Source of the DNA: a bacterium
GTDB taxonomy: Bacteria > Actinomycetota > Acidimicrobiia > Spongiisociales > Spongiisociaceae
DNA length: 64,000 nucleotides
Reading direction: 5' to 3'
NCBI GenBank assembly: GCA_028820935.1
Contig: JAPPHZ010000009.1
Coordinates: forward strand, 1-64,000
Shown: positions 31,992 to 41,443 of the stretch, piece by piece
Layout: each line of letters opens with the position of its first letter
Numbering within the stretch: the stretch's first letter is position 1
Made by a program: the position numbers and the translations under genes
The notes under the pieces: generated by a model
Database searches by the model: none
What the model saw: only the letters and a program-made list of their open reading frames with translations
What the model was told of the DNA's origin: nothing

Positions 31992-32624
31992 ATGCGGCCT
32001 ACCGTCATCATGAAGGCGGCCATGACCCTGGACGGGCAGCTGGCTGCGGCGGACGGAACCTCCCAGTGGATCAGCTCGCCGGAGGCACGCCGGGATGCCC
32101 ACCGGCTGAGGGCACAGGTCGATGCCGTGATGGTCGGCGCCGGGACGGTACGGGCCGACGATCCCCGGCTGACCGTGAGGCTGGCGCCCGACGGCGGTCC
32201 GGACGTGAAGCAGCCGGTGCCCGTGATCGTGGCCGGGTCGGGTCCGCTTCCGGCCGGAGCGCAGCTGTTCCGCCGTGATCCCGTCGTGCTAGCGCCGAGG
32301 GATGTGGACCTACCGGGGCGCCTGATCGTGGCGCCCGACTCGACGGGTGCCCGCGTGGACCTCGCCAACGGCCTCGACCGGTTGGGCTCGCTTGGAATAG
32401 CGACCATCATGCTGGAGGGAGGGTCCGGCATGTTCCGCTCGTTCCTCGATGCCGGTCTGATCGAGCGGGCTGTCCTCTACTACGGCCCGCTACTGGCCGG
32501 AGGGATCGGTGCTCCCATGTTCGGCGGTCGGTGGGAGACCCTTGCGGATGGACGCGCCGTGCGCATCGGAGAAGTCCGCCGTCTGGGCCGCTCGATGCGG
32601 GTTGATATCGATCTGGCCTGCTGA
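31992..32624 (+). CDS. RibD C-terminal / dihydrofolate-reductase-fold protein
   Basis: A 210-residue reductase-fold protein. KAAMTLDGQLAAADGTSQWIS near the N terminus and DAVMVGAGTVRADDPRLTVR are hallmarks of the riboflavin-specific reductase domain, and IMLEGGSGMFRSFLDAGLIE is in the C-terminal half. As a single domain it may reduce 5-amino-6-ribosylamino-uracil phosphate or be a paralogue with another substrate. No deaminase domain and no other rib gene are in the window. ATG 31992 gives a normal length; the open frame extends upstream through ogt. Confidence 0.85.
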   Translation: MRPTVIMKAAMTLDGQLAAADGTSQWISSPEARRDAHRLRAQVDAVMVGAGTVRADDPRLTVRLAPDGGPDVKQPVPVIVAGSGPLPAGAQLFRRDPVVLAPRDVDLPGRLIVAPDSTGARVDLANGLDRLGSLGIATIMLEGGSGMFRSFLDAGLIERAVLYYGPLLAGGIGAPMFGGRWETLADGRAVRIGEVRRLGRSMRVDIDLAC

Positions 32625-32833
32625 GGGAGAATCGAAGTTTCCCACCTGCCGTCGAGCTATGGGCGAGCAACTCGTGCCGGCCGGCGAAGCCCGTCCCGAC
32701 CCCGGACTCCGCAGAGCACTGGCGCTCACCACCCTGTGCCAGGACCAACTCGACGATGGGACCGCACCCGGTACCGGGCCCGCGAACGCCGCCTCGCCCT
32801 TCCGGACCAGCAACCGCCCGATCCGGCCTATGT

Positions 32834-32911
32834 CGCTGGACCCTGCTGGACAACTTCGAGTGGAGCTTCGGTTATCCGCGCCGCTTCGGCCTCGGCCTAC
32901 CGTACCGGGAT
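32834..32911 (+). pseudogene. Remnant of a family 1 glycoside hydrolase
   Basis: In the 350-bp gap after the RibD-like gene one frame reads RWTLLDNFEWSFGYPRRFGL, which matches the very conserved C-terminal segment of GH1 beta-glucosidases. Nothing else of the roughly 450-residue enzyme is recognisable before or after, and the frame is broken relative to any start. It is a decayed scrap of a lost gene. The rest of 32625-32974 shows no other signal. Confidence 0.7.
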
Positions 32912-32974
32912 GTCATCGCCCCGAAACGCCGTCTGGCTCGACGCCCCTCCGCATCCCCGTGCCCTCCTGCTCGA

Positions 32975-35653
32975 CTACTCCGGAGCCCCCGACGCCCCGG
33001 TGCCGGCGGAGCGGTTGGAGCCTAGAGCGATCGTCGCGGCCCGGTAGGCCCCTGCCATGAACGAGGCCATCTGCTGACGGGTCGTGCAGGCATCGGGAGA
33101 GAAGGTGGTTCGCGACGTACCTTCCGTCAGGCCGAGACCGTAGATACGGGCGATGTCGCCCCGCAACGTGGCCTCTCCCCCGTCGAGATCTGTGAAGGGT
33201 GTCGGAACCGTGGGAGCCAGACTTCCCGTCACCACGGCGTGGAACCTGGCCAGGAGGGTCGCCATCCGGCCCCGGGTCACGCAGGCATCGGACGAGATCA
33301 TCGCGAACGGCTCGCTTGCGATGATGCCGAGCCCGTAGAGACGGCGGATGTCGTCCCTGTGGGCCTCCGGAGCCTCCCCGAGGTCCGTGAAAGGCGTCTC
33401 GGCCAGCGGAGCGTCACCGCCCTCCACGGCGGTGAACAGCCGGGCGAGGAAGGAAGCCGCCTGTGGCAGCGACACGGGCCTGCGCGGGGAGAAGGTGGTG
33501 TCCGAGGTGCCTGCCGTGATACCGAGCCGGTAGATTCGGTGGATGTCGTCGCGGTGGACGGACGAGGCGTCTCCGAGGTCCGTGAACGGCGTCTCGGCCA
33601 CCGGAGCCTCGCCCACCGCTTCCGGTCCGCCAACCGTGGGGTTCCTCCCGAGTTGCAGGCCTACGATCACGGGATCGTGATCCGACGATCGAAAGGCGTT
33701 GGCCTCGTAGGTCGGTAGCACAGTCGACTTCCGCTCGTAACCCCGCTCGCCCGGGTCTTGGACATCGTCGTTGTAGTCGAGCAGTGGCGGCTCGTCGGCG
33801 TTGATGTACCACCCGGCTACCCCGGTGACCTGGCGCAGCATTGACGGGCTGGCCAGGGCGTAGTCCAGGTATCCGAGCTGGCCGTCGAACAGGTACCCAT
33901 AGGCGTCGGTTCCCACGAACCGCCTGATCAGGTCGGTATAGCCGGCCGCTTCCAAGGCCCTGACCGGATCTTCCCGGGCGTAGGCGTTCAGATCACCGAT
34001 GATCAGGATGTCGGGATCCCCGCCGGCTGTCGGATCGGTGGCGAGGTACCGGGCGAGGGCTTCGGCGGCCGCCGTCCGGATGCCGTTGCAGTTGCCCTGA
34101 CCGTCCCGGAGATCCGGATCGCCCAGTTCCTCGCAGCTCGATCCCTTCGACTTGAGGTGGTTGACGGCGACCGTGAAGCGCTCTCCGCTCGTCACTTCCT
34201 CGAACGTCTGGATCAGACCGGGCCGGTTCTTCGTGTCGACGAAGCCCGCATCCACCGACGAGTCGATGATGGCGTGCGGCCCGGCGGGTGTCACCGACAC
34301 CGTCCGGTAGATCAGCCCGACCTTGATGACATCGCTCCCGATGATCCCCGTGTCTACGTAGGCAAACTCGTCAGGGCCCGCGGTGGCGTTGAGGCCGGCG
34401 ACCAGATCGGCGAGCGAAGCCGAGGCGTTGTTCTCGAGCTCCACCACCCCGAAGACATCCGCGTCGATCGCGACCATCGCGGCGACGATCTTGTCCCGCT
34501 GCCGACCCAGTTCCGCCACCGAGTGGGCGCCCCTGCAGCCGATGTCGCCGGCCGGCCCGCAGCGAGGGGTCCCGTCATCGATTGTGGTGAAGTAGTTCAG
34601 AACGTTGAAGCCGGCCACCTTGAGGCGGCCGCCCACATCGGCGGGAGCAGCGGGCCGTGGATTGTCCGCGGTGAAGGTGTAGCCGAACCGCTCGGGCACG
34701 GGCTGGATCCGCCACGCGTCGACTGCCCAGTGCATCACGCCACCCAAGCCGCTGATCGAGTCGCCACCCCGGAAGTGATTAGCGGTGCTCAGCCCGCCAG
34801 TCGGATACGGATAGGCTTCGTCCTCCCCCTGCGGCGGGAAGGTGGCATCGTTCTGGTCGCTGCTGCCGTCGTCGAGGATGATCCGCCTGGTGGCCAGGTC
34901 GGCCAGGAACGCGGAGTATCCGGCCACGCTCGGCGTGTGTCGATGAGTGAACTGGTACGGCCGGCGCCCTTCGGTGAGTACCAGCTGACCGTACCGGGCG
35001 AGCCAGTAGTACTCGCTGACCACCAGCTTGCCGGAGAACGTGACGATCATGCCTTCGACGTTCTCGAAGGTTCCCTCCGCCCGGGTACTGCCGGGGGCGG
35101 GAAGCGACAGTGTCGTAGCGGTCGGAAGATCGTTTCCCGATGAGCGGATCGCGACGCTGCCGGTGGACGCATTGATCTGGCTTGCGCCGGCGAACTCCCC
35201 CGCCACACCGACCACCGTCACGCGGTCGCCCACGGCCAGGCCGGCCGGGCACGCGGCCGAGCAGTAGACGAAGATGCCCTCGGAGGTCGCCGGGTCGCCG
35301 TCGCCGTCTACGTCCTCCTCCTGGAGGAAGAAGCCAGTCAGCAGGTCATCCCGCTCGAACAGGGACGTGACTGTCGCCTCGACCATGACCGGTCCTGTGA
35401 TCGCAACGGTCGCCCCGCTGCCCTGTATCTGCGAGATGCGCAGCAGTTCGGGCGTGGCTGCAGCAGTGGCCGGAGTGTCGGAGCGGCGCATCTGGTGGGC
35501 CGATGCCGGCCCGGATGCCTGGGCCGGTCCGGTACCGGCCGCGATCAACCAGGCAACGACGAGGACCAGTGCGGCCCGGGCGCCTGTGGACTGGCGTTTC
35601 AAGTCAGAGCCTCCCCGGCCGGCGTCTGTGAGCGTGGCTCGGATCGTAGACAT
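32975..35653 (-). CDS. Secreted ExeM/NucH-type endonuclease with three SLH domains
   Basis: An 892-residue extracellular protein. An N-terminal hydrophobic segment (about residues 27-46, ending QASG) is the export signal. Residues about 75-200 contain an OB-fold-like domain typical of ExeM/NucH nucleases. The endonuclease/exonuclease/phosphatase domain follows (about 345-685) with NVLNYFTT, FGVVELENN, VNHLKSKGSSC, IIGDLNAY and the final SSDHDPV holding the catalytic His. Three S-layer homology repeats (PFTDLGD..., PFTDLGE..., PFTDLDG...) close the protein and should anchor it to the wall. It probably degrades extracellular DNA. A 5'-nucleotidase gene lies immediately upstream on the same strand. 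Confidence 0.9.
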   Translation of the reverse strand: MSTIRATLTDAGRGGSDLKRQSTGARAALVLVVAWLIAAGTGPAQASGPASAHQMRRSDTPATAAATPELLRISQIQGSGATVAITGPVMVEATVTSLFERDDLLTGFFLQEEDVDGDGDPATSEGIFVYCSAACPAGLAVGDRVTVVGVAGEFAGASQINASTGSVAIRSSGNDLPTATTLSLPAPGSTRAEGTFENVEGMIVTFSGKLVVSEYYWLARYGQLVLTEGRRPYQFTHRHTPSVAGYSAFLADLATRRIILDDGSSDQNDATFPPQGEDEAYPYPTGGLSTANHFRGGDSISGLGGVMHWAVDAWRIQPVPERFGYTFTADNPRPAAPADVGGRLKVAGFNVLNYFTTIDDGTPRCGPAGDIGCRGAHSVAELGRQRDKIVAAMVAIDADVFGVVELENNASASLADLVAGLNATAGPDEFAYVDTGIIGSDVIKVGLIYRTVSVTPAGPHAIIDSSVDAGFVDTKNRPGLIQTFEEVTSGERFTVAVNHLKSKGSSCEELGDPDLRDGQGNCNGIRTAAAEALARYLATDPTAGGDPDILIIGDLNAYAREDPVRALEAAGYTDLIRRFVGTDAYGYLFDGQLGYLDYALASPSMLRQVTGVAGWYINADEPPLLDYNDDVQDPGERGYERKSTVLPTYEANAFRSSDHDPVIVGLQLGRNPTVGGPEAVGEAPVAETPFTDLGDASSVHRDDIHRIYRLGITAGTSDTTFSPRRPVSLPQAASFLARLFTAVEGGDAPLAETPFTDLGEAPEAHRDDIRRLYGLGIIASEPFAMISSDACVTRGRMATLLARFHAVVTGSLAPTVPTPFTDLDGGEATLRGDIARIYGLGLTEGTSRTTFSPDACTTRQQMASFMAGAYRAATIALGSNRSAGTGASGAPE

Positions 35654-35750
35654 GTCGACATGCCGTCGATCCCGACCGCGGACGGAACAGCCCTGGTCTC
35701 ATCATCGCTTGAAGGTCCTCCGACGGACGGTCCGGTAGTCCGGGAGGGCT

Positions 35751-37703
35751 CTACATGGCAGGTATTTTCAAGACCCAGCCGATGTGGATCAGATCGGGGT
35801 TGGTCAAGGACCGGCCGTCGGCCTGGATCTGCCCCTGGTTGAGGGCGAAGATCTCGGGCCAGCGGTTCTCGTCCCCGAGGTGGGTCATGGCGATCTTCCG
35901 CAGGGTGTCGCCCGCCCGGACGGTCACCCCGGTGGTCTCGGGCTCGGGCTCGGGCTCGAGAGCGACGATCCTGCCCCCGCCGCCGGCGGGGTAGTCGGCG
36001 GCCGTTATCTTGCCCTCGAGGTCGATCGATATGTAGTTGGCCAGCGCCTGCTGGTAGCTGACGCCCAGCTTGGTGAAGGCGATGTCGCCCAGCGGGTAGC
36101 AGTCCCCGCCGTTCGCCAGGAAGTCGATCGTGGCCAGAACGACCGGACCTCCGGCAACCACCTGCCCATCGCTGACGATGACCGTGCCGTCGTCGAGGAC
36201 GACTTCCCTAACCCGCTCCCCGGGGTTGCCGACCAGCGAGCAATCGCCGTCGCGGGCGATCTCCCTGGCAGGAGCCGATGGATCGTACGTCAGCGTGAAT
36301 CCCGACACCTGGGCGAACTGGCCCCCGGCGCCGGGCAGGCGGTCCAGTCCCTGCTCCAGCAGGACGTGGAAGGTCTCGCGCGAGACCTCGGCCACCACTA
36401 CGAAGTTCCTGAACGGTGCAATGTCCCAGGTGGTCCCGGTGGTGATATCACCCGGCGGGATCAGCGAGCTGTTGCGGATGCCGCCGCCGTTCTGGATCGC
36501 CACGTTTGCGACCGGGATACCGAACGAGCCGGCCAGGTTGGCAGCGGTGGCTCGTAGCGCGTCGGCCATCAGGTTGCCCTCGTTGGTAGCCATGATGCGG
36601 ATCTGCGGTCGGCGGCCGTCCAGCGCCACCTCGCTGGTTCCGATGACCTCGGCGTCGATCAGCGCCACCGCCGCCGACAGTGGCTCGATGACCTCGGCCT
36701 GCACGGTGGGATCGGGCTCCACGTCGAAGCCCACCCCGACCGACCGTCCTACCGCCGCGGTCACGTTTCCGGCGGCGTCGAAGGTGACGTTCAACTCACC
36801 GATGCAGCGGTACCCGCCCGGGGCGGTGATGACCGGCACCATCGTCCCTGACGCATCCTCGGCCATGATCGGGTAGGGCGCCACCGCTTCCTCTTCGGCC
36901 AGACAGGTGTCTCCCTCGTTGCGGAGCAGGTCGTCGCCACCTCCGGCGATCACCACGTCGACTCCGGAAAGGCTCCCGACCAACTCGATCTCCTCGGCCA
37001 CATCCTGCAAATGGCTGACCAGGATGATCTTGTTGACTCCCTGACCGGTCAGGCTCTCTACCGCCGCCGCCACCGCCGGCAGCACCGGTGAAACGACTGC
37101 GTTCCGCGGAGTGGAGATGTTGGGCAGCATGGGGGTGACGGCACCGATCACGCCGACCCGCTCGCCGCCTGTCTCGATGATCGTGCTACCCGCGATGAGG
37201 CCCTGGTCCACCAGCGCCTGCAGCATGGGTTCTCCGGAGAAGTCCACGTTGGCGGACAGGAAGGTCACCGGAGGGGTGAATCCGGTCACGAACCGGGCGG
37301 TCACCTCCGGGCCCAGGTCGAAGTCGTGGTTGCCGAGGGCCATGGCGTCGTAGATGCCGCTGAGGGCGATCGAGTCATAGAGAGCACCCTCCCGGGCCAG
37401 GGATACCCCCAGCTCCTGGGAGGCCAGGAAGTTGTCCCCCGAGGTAAGCGTGACCAAGCCCGTACCGGAAGCCGCGGCCTGCAGTTGCTTCATGAGGGCC
37501 ACGAACCGGGCTACGCCGGGATCGGCGTTCTCGTCCGGAAGGAGCTTCGACTCGCCGTCGTTGTTGTGCAGGATGGTGAGGGTGAAGCCCTCGTCGCCCG
37601 TATCCTGCGCTATCGCGGCCGAGGGTGTTGACACCATGATCCCGGCCAGCAGCGCAAGCCCGGCAAGGATCGCCCAGCCTCGCCTACGTCTTACAACCGT
37701 CAT
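35751..37703 (-). CDS. Secreted 5'-nucleotidase/metallophosphatase with C-terminal LysM
   Basis: A 650-residue protein with a signal peptide (RRRRGWAILAGLALLAGI...AIAQ). The metallophosphoesterase domain has ILHNNDGESKLLPD, TSGDNFLAS, MALGNHDFD and SHLQD. Where most family members have a GHTH metal motif, this one reads AGGGDDLL, a variant that may mark a subfamily. A 5'-nucleotidase C-terminal domain follows (NGGGIR and FLANGGDCY), then a LysM repeat over the last 55 residues (VRAGDTLRKIAMTHLG) for peptidoglycan binding. ATG 37703 is chosen because AAGGAG lies 9 bases ahead of it; the longer GTG start at 37724 would contain that site. It should release phosphate from extracellular nucleotides. 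Confidence 0.9.
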   Translation of the reverse strand: MTVVRRRRGWAILAGLALLAGIMVSTPSAAIAQDTGDEGFTLTILHNNDGESKLLPDENADPGVARFVALMKQLQAAASGTGLVTLTSGDNFLASQELGVSLAREGALYDSIALSGIYDAMALGNHDFDLGPEVTARFVTGFTPPVTFLSANVDFSGEPMLQALVDQGLIAGSTIIETGGERVGVIGAVTPMLPNISTPRNAVVSPVLPAVAAAVESLTGQGVNKIILVSHLQDVAEEIELVGSLSGVDVVIAGGGDDLLRNEGDTCLAEEEAVAPYPIMAEDASGTMVPVITAPGGYRCIGELNVTFDAAGNVTAAVGRSVGVGFDVEPDPTVQAEVIEPLSAAVALIDAEVIGTSEVALDGRRPQIRIMATNEGNLMADALRATAANLAGSFGIPVANVAIQNGGGIRNSSLIPPGDITTGTTWDIAPFRNFVVVAEVSRETFHVLLEQGLDRLPGAGGQFAQVSGFTLTYDPSAPAREIARDGDCSLVGNPGERVREVVLDDGTVIVSDGQVVAGGPVVLATIDFLANGGDCYPLGDIAFTKLGVSYQQALANYISIDLEGKITAADYPAGGGGRIVALEPEPEPETTGVTVRAGDTLRKIAMTHLGDENRWPEIFALNQGQIQADGRSLTNPDLIHIGWVLKIPAM

Positions 37704-37724
37704 GCTCTTCCGCTCCTTGTCCAC

Positions 37725-38180
37725 TACTTTCTCGCAAGCCTAGGTGTCACTGCGAATAGTGGAGAATCGATGAAGGGAGTCACGCCGGGTGATCGTGGAA
37801 CCGATCCGCCGCCCCGTGATGAACCAAAGGTCCATCCGCTCCGAGGACGGAGCAGGCCGATGAGCCTGCCCGTCCGGTAAGGGACCGTCGGTACCGGGTT
37901 GGTGGGCATCGAACGCATCTGACCACGAGTCGGCTAGCGCGACAGGGCCGCAGGGCTAGGCCGGCTGCGACACGTAAGGGCCGGTAAACGCACAATTTGC
38001 TCCCGAGAGCGACAGGGCGGGAGAATCGGTTGGGACAGGTCGTCGATATAATCCGGCGGACCGGATCCGATCGCACGCCCGCCGATTTCTCCGCCGCGCT
38101 CTGAGGCCGGCGAGACCCTTCAAGCCCGACATCACGGTGGTGGACGCGCCTCGACCCCGACCGATCAGGAGAACGTAGAA
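37725..38180 (+). promoter_or_regulatory. Intergenic region with ahcY promoter
   Basis: A 456-bp gap between divergent genes. A perfect TATAAT is at 38047-38052, giving an ahcY leader of about 120 nt. A -35 element is not clear (AATCGG at 17-bp spacing). The leader was inspected for an S-adenosylhomocysteine riboswitch, but the conserved core was not found. AGGAG at 38168-38172 is the ribosome-binding site for ATG 38181. Nothing else is recognised. Confidence 0.6.
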
Positions 38181-39650
38181 ATGATGGAGAACCGCGAGGG
38201 AGCGCCGCTCGAATACAAGGTCCGCGACCTCCGCCTGGCAGGGCAGGGTCGGCGGGAGATCGAGCTCGCCGAACACGAGATGCCCGGGCTGATGGCGCTC
38301 CGGGAACGGTACGGAGCCACCAAACCGCTGACCGGCGCCCGCATCTCCGGCTCCCTGCACATGACGGTCCAGACCGCGGTGCTGATCGAGACCCTGGCCG
38401 AGCTGGGGGCCGAGGTTCGGTGGGCGTCCTGCAACATCTTCTCCACACAGGATCAGGCGGCAGCCGCGGTGGTGGTCGGGCGGCCCGAGACGGGCGGCAC
38501 CCCCGAAGACCCGCGCGGCATCCCGGTCTTCGCCTGGAAGGGCGAGACCCTCGAGGAGTACTGGTGGTGCACGGATCGCATGCTGGCCTGGGCGGGTTCG
38601 GACGGCCCCTCCCTCATCGTGGACGACGGCGGGGACGCCACGCTGCTGGTCCACAAGGGGGCGGAGTACGGTCGCCTGGGCGCCGTGCCCTCCTTCGATC
38701 CGGACGGCGAGCCCGAGGAGTGGGGGGTGATACTCGACCTGCTCCGCGGCCGGATCGCGGACGATCCCGACTACTTCATCCGGATGGCGGAGTCCGTTCG
38801 CGGCGTCAGCGAGGAGACCACCACGGGTGTCCATCGTCTCCACGAGATGCAGACCATGGGACAGCTGCTCTTCCCGGCCATGAACGTCAACGACTCGGTC
38901 ACCAAGTCCAAGTTCGACAACGTCTACGGATGCCGGCACAGCCTGATCGACGGCCTGAACCGCGCCACCGACGTAATGCTCGGAGGCAAGCTGGCGCTCG
39001 TGGCCGGCTACGGCGAGGTGGGCAAGGGATGCGCCGAGGCCCTCCGCGGCCAGGGGTGCCGGGTGGTCATCGCCGAGATCGACCCGATCTGCGCCCTGCA
39101 GGCGGCCATGGACGGATTCGAGGTCAACACCATCGAGAAGGTGGTGGACACCGCCGACATATTCATCACCGCCACCGGCAACCGCGACGTGATCACCCTG
39201 GAGCACATGTCCCTGATGAAGGACAAGGCCATCGTCGGCAACATCGGTCACTTCGACAACGAGATCGACATGGCGGCTCTGAAGTCCGCCGACGGGGTGG
39301 CGCGCCGCAACATCAAGCCCCAGTACGACGAATTCGTGTTCCCGGATGGCCACGGCGTGCTGATTCTGGCCGAGGGCCGGCTTCTCAACCTCGGCTGCGC
39401 GACCGGACATCCGAGCTTCGTCATGTCCACCTCGTTCACCAACCAGGTGCTGGCCCAACTCGACCTGCACGACAACGCCGACGAGTACGAGGCCGAAGTG
39501 CTGCGCCTGCCGAAGTACCTGGACGAGGAGGTGGCCCGGCTACACCTCGACCATCTAGGGGCGGAGCTGACCGAGCTGACCAAGGACCAGGCCGACTACA
39601 TAGGCGTTCCGGTGGACGGTCCCTACAAACGGGACGACTACAAGTATTAG
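38181..39650 (+). CDS. ahcY: Adenosylhomocysteinase
   Basis: A 489-residue NAD-dependent enzyme that cleaves S-adenosylhomocysteine to adenosine and homocysteine, keeping methylation running. [14 protein letters not shown] near residue 85, the NAD loop [35 protein letters not shown] and the C-terminal YKRDDYKY, which reaches into the partner's NAD site, are all present. The insert of about 40 residues around [15 protein letters not shown] is typical of actinobacterial and plant-type forms. It is monocistronic with its own TATAAT promoter. Confidence 0.97.
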   Translation: MMENREGAPLEYKVRDLRLAGQGRREIELAEHEMPGLMALRERYGATKPLTGARISGSLHMTVQTAVLIETLAELGAEVRWASCNIFSTQDQAAAAVVVGRPETGGTPEDPRGIPVFAWKGETLEEYWWCTDRMLAWAGSDGPSLIVDDGGDATLLVHKGAEYGRLGAVPSFDPDGEPEEWGVILDLLRGRIADDPDYFIRMAESVRGVSEETTTGVHRLHEMQTMGQLLFPAMNVNDSVTKSKFDNVYGCRHSLIDGLNRATDVMLGGKLALVAGYGEVGKGCAEALRGQGCRVVIAEIDPICALQAAMDGFEVNTIEKVVDTADIFITATGNRDVITLEHMSLMKDKAIVGNIGHFDNEIDMAALKSADGVARRNIKPQYDEFVFPDGHGVLILAEGRLLNLGCATGHPSFVMSTSFTNQVLAQLDLHDNADEYEAEVLRLPKYLDEEVARLHLDHLGAELTELTKDQADYIGVPVDGPYKRDDYKY

Positions 39651-39753
39651 TTGCTAGTTTCTATTGGACTCAACTGCTTATTAACCACTGGCCACACTGT
39701 CCTTTGTCGGCCTCCGTCTCGGTTTCGGCAACCCGGTGGGTTCCGCACTTGCT

Positions 39754-39787
39754 TGCATAATCATGCAAGCAAGTGCATACTTGTGCG
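39754..39787 (+). promoter_or_regulatory. Tandem ArgR operator upstream of argR-argG-argH
   Basis: TGCATAATCATGCA (39754-39767), a perfect palindrome outside its central four bases, and TGCATACTTGTGCG (39774-39787) lie 20 bp apart. The first is nearly identical to the box upstream of argC. CATACT within the second could serve as -10, putting the start of transcription just ahead of ATG 39792. ArgR would thus repress its own operon. Confidence 0.78.
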
Positions 39788-39791
39788 GGAG

Positions 39792-40241
39792 ATGAGCACG
39801 GAGGCGCGCCGGAGAGCGGTGCGGAACATCCTGTCCGAACAGACCGTAGCGAGCCAGGCCGACCTGGCCCGACTCCTGGCGGAGCAAGGGTTCCAGGTCA
39901 CGCAGGCCACGGTTTCGCGGGACCTCTGGGCGGTAGGCGCGGTCAAGGCGAGGACGGCGGATGGTTCGTTCCGGTATTCCTGGGAGCCCGGTAACGCCCG
40001 GGATGCCCTGGCGATGACCCTGTCCACCTACGTGGCTTCGGTCCGGTCGAGCGGGAACCTGGTGGTGATAAAGACTCCTCCGGGAGCGGCCCACGTGGTG
40101 GCGGCCGCTATCGACGATGCCGGCATCGAAGGGATCCTGGGTACCGTGGCCGGAGACGACACGATGCTGGTCGTGGCCGGGGAAGAGACCGGCGGGCCGG
40201 CCGTAGCGCAATTGATAGAAGAGCTGGGAGTGAGCGAATGA
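39792..40241 (+). CDS. argR: Arginine repressor
   Basis: A 149-residue ArgR. The N-terminal winged helix is seen in [24 protein letters not shown] followed by [17 protein letters not shown]. The C-terminal oligomerisation and arginine-binding domain holds [13 protein letters not shown] with the expected Asp pair. ATG 39792 is chosen because the open frame upstream runs through the operator. The stop overlaps argG by 4 bp. It should bind the two ARG-box pairs described at 22072 and 39754 when arginine is plentiful. Confidence 0.95.
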   Translation: MSTEARRRAVRNILSEQTVASQADLARLLAEQGFQVTQATVSRDLWAVGAVKARTADGSFRYSWEPGNARDALAMTLSTYVASVRSSGNLVVIKTPPGAAHVVAAAIDDAGIEGILGTVAGDDTMLVVAGEETGGPAVAQLIEELGVSE

Positions 40242-41443
40242 GCCGGGTGGTGCTGGCGTACTCGGGAGGGCTGGACACGTCCGTCATCCTGAAGTGGCTG
40301 ATCGAGGAGCGTGGCTACGAGGTCGTCTGCTACACGGCGGATGTCGGCCAGGGCGAGGAGGTCGAGGAAGCGGTCGCCAAGGCGTACGCGACCGGCGCGG
40401 TCGAAGCCGTGGCCGAGGATCTGCGCGAGGAGTTCGTGGACGAGTACGTGTGGCCGGCCATCCGGGCCAACGCGGTATACGAGAACTACTACCTGCTGGG
40501 CACCTCTCTGGCCCGGCCGGTGATCGCCAAGGGGCTGGTCCGGGCGGCCGAGGAGTACGGCGCGCAGGCCATCTCCCACGGCGCTACCGGGAAGGGCAAC
40601 GACCAGGTGCGCTTCGAGCTGTCCGCGTACGCGCTGAAACCCGACATCCGGGTGGTAGCCCCCTGGCGGGAGTGGTCGATGAGGGGTCGCGCCGACCTCG
40701 TGGCCTATGCCGACAAGCACGACATCCCGATCCCGGTCACACCCGAGAAGCCCTATTCCACCGATGCCAACCTGCTCCACATCTCCTACGAGGGCGGCGT
40801 GCTGGAGGATCCCTGGGTGGCGCCTCCGGCAGGCATCTTCCAGATGACCTGCGACCCCGAGGCGGCGCCCGACCAGCCCCAGGAAGTGGTCATCGCCTTC
40901 GAGCGAGGTACCCCCGTGGCGGTGGACGGAGTCCGGATGTCGCCGGCCGAGCTGTTGGGCCACTGCAACCGCATCGCCGGTGCTCATGGGATCGGTCGGG
41001 TCGATCTGGTCGAGAACCGCTACGTGGGCATGAAGAACCGGGGGGTGTACGAGACCCCGGGTGGCACCCTCCTCCATCACGCCCACCGGGCCGTGGAGTC
41101 CATCACCCTCGACAGGGAGCTGGCTCACCTGCGGGACCAGCTGATGCCGCGTTACGCCGAGATGGTCTACAACGGCTTCTGGTTCTCCCCCGAGCGGGAG
41201 GCCCTCCAGCGGTTCATGGACGGCATCCAGATGAACGTCACCGGCGAGGCCCGTATCCGGATGTACAAGGGCAATGCCGGCGTTATGGGCCGGCGCTCCG
41301 ACTCCCACACCCTGTACGACCAGGAGACGGTCACGTTCGAGGAGGGCGGGACGTACGATCAGTCCGACGCCACCGGCTTCATCCGGCTCAACGCCCTCCG
41401 CCTCCGCCTCCAGGCCGGCCGCGGCTCAGGGGTGATCCCGTGA
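40238..41443 (+). CDS. argG: Argininosuccinate synthase
   Basis: A 401-residue ATP-dependent ligase joining citrulline and aspartate. The PP-loop [11 protein letters not shown] is at the N terminus, followed by [15 protein letters not shown] and the citrulline-binding [10 protein letters not shown]. Length is normal. It overlaps argR and argH by 4 bp on each side, so argR-argG-argH form one tightly coupled unit. Confidence 0.97.
   Translation: MSRVVLAYSGGLDTSVILKWLIEERGYEVVCYTADVGQGEEVEEAVAKAYATGAVEAVAEDLREEFVDEYVWPAIRANAVYENYYLLGTSLARPVIAKGLVRAAEEYGAQAISHGATGKGNDQVRFELSAYALKPDIRVVAPWREWSMRGRADLVAYADKHDIPIPVTPEKPYSTDANLLHISYEGGVLEDPWVAPPAGIFQMTCDPEAAPDQPQEVVIAFERGTPVAVDGVRMSPAELLGHCNRIAGAHGIGRVDLVENRYVGMKNRGVYETPGGTLLHHAHRAVESITLDRELAHLRDQLMPRYAEMVYNGFWFSPEREALQRFMDGIQMNVTGEARIRMYKGNAGVMGRRSDSHTLYDQETVTFEEGGTYDQSDATGFIRLNALRLRLQAGRGSGVIP

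Noticed and set aside
38053-38180. Possible S-adenosylhomocysteine riboswitch in the ahcY leader
   Set aside because: The conserved core sequence and pairing of the known SAH riboswitch are not present.
37956-39470. A 504-codon minus-strand open frame opposite ahcY
   Set aside because: It is the antisense shadow of a well-conserved high-GC gene and has no recognisable domain.
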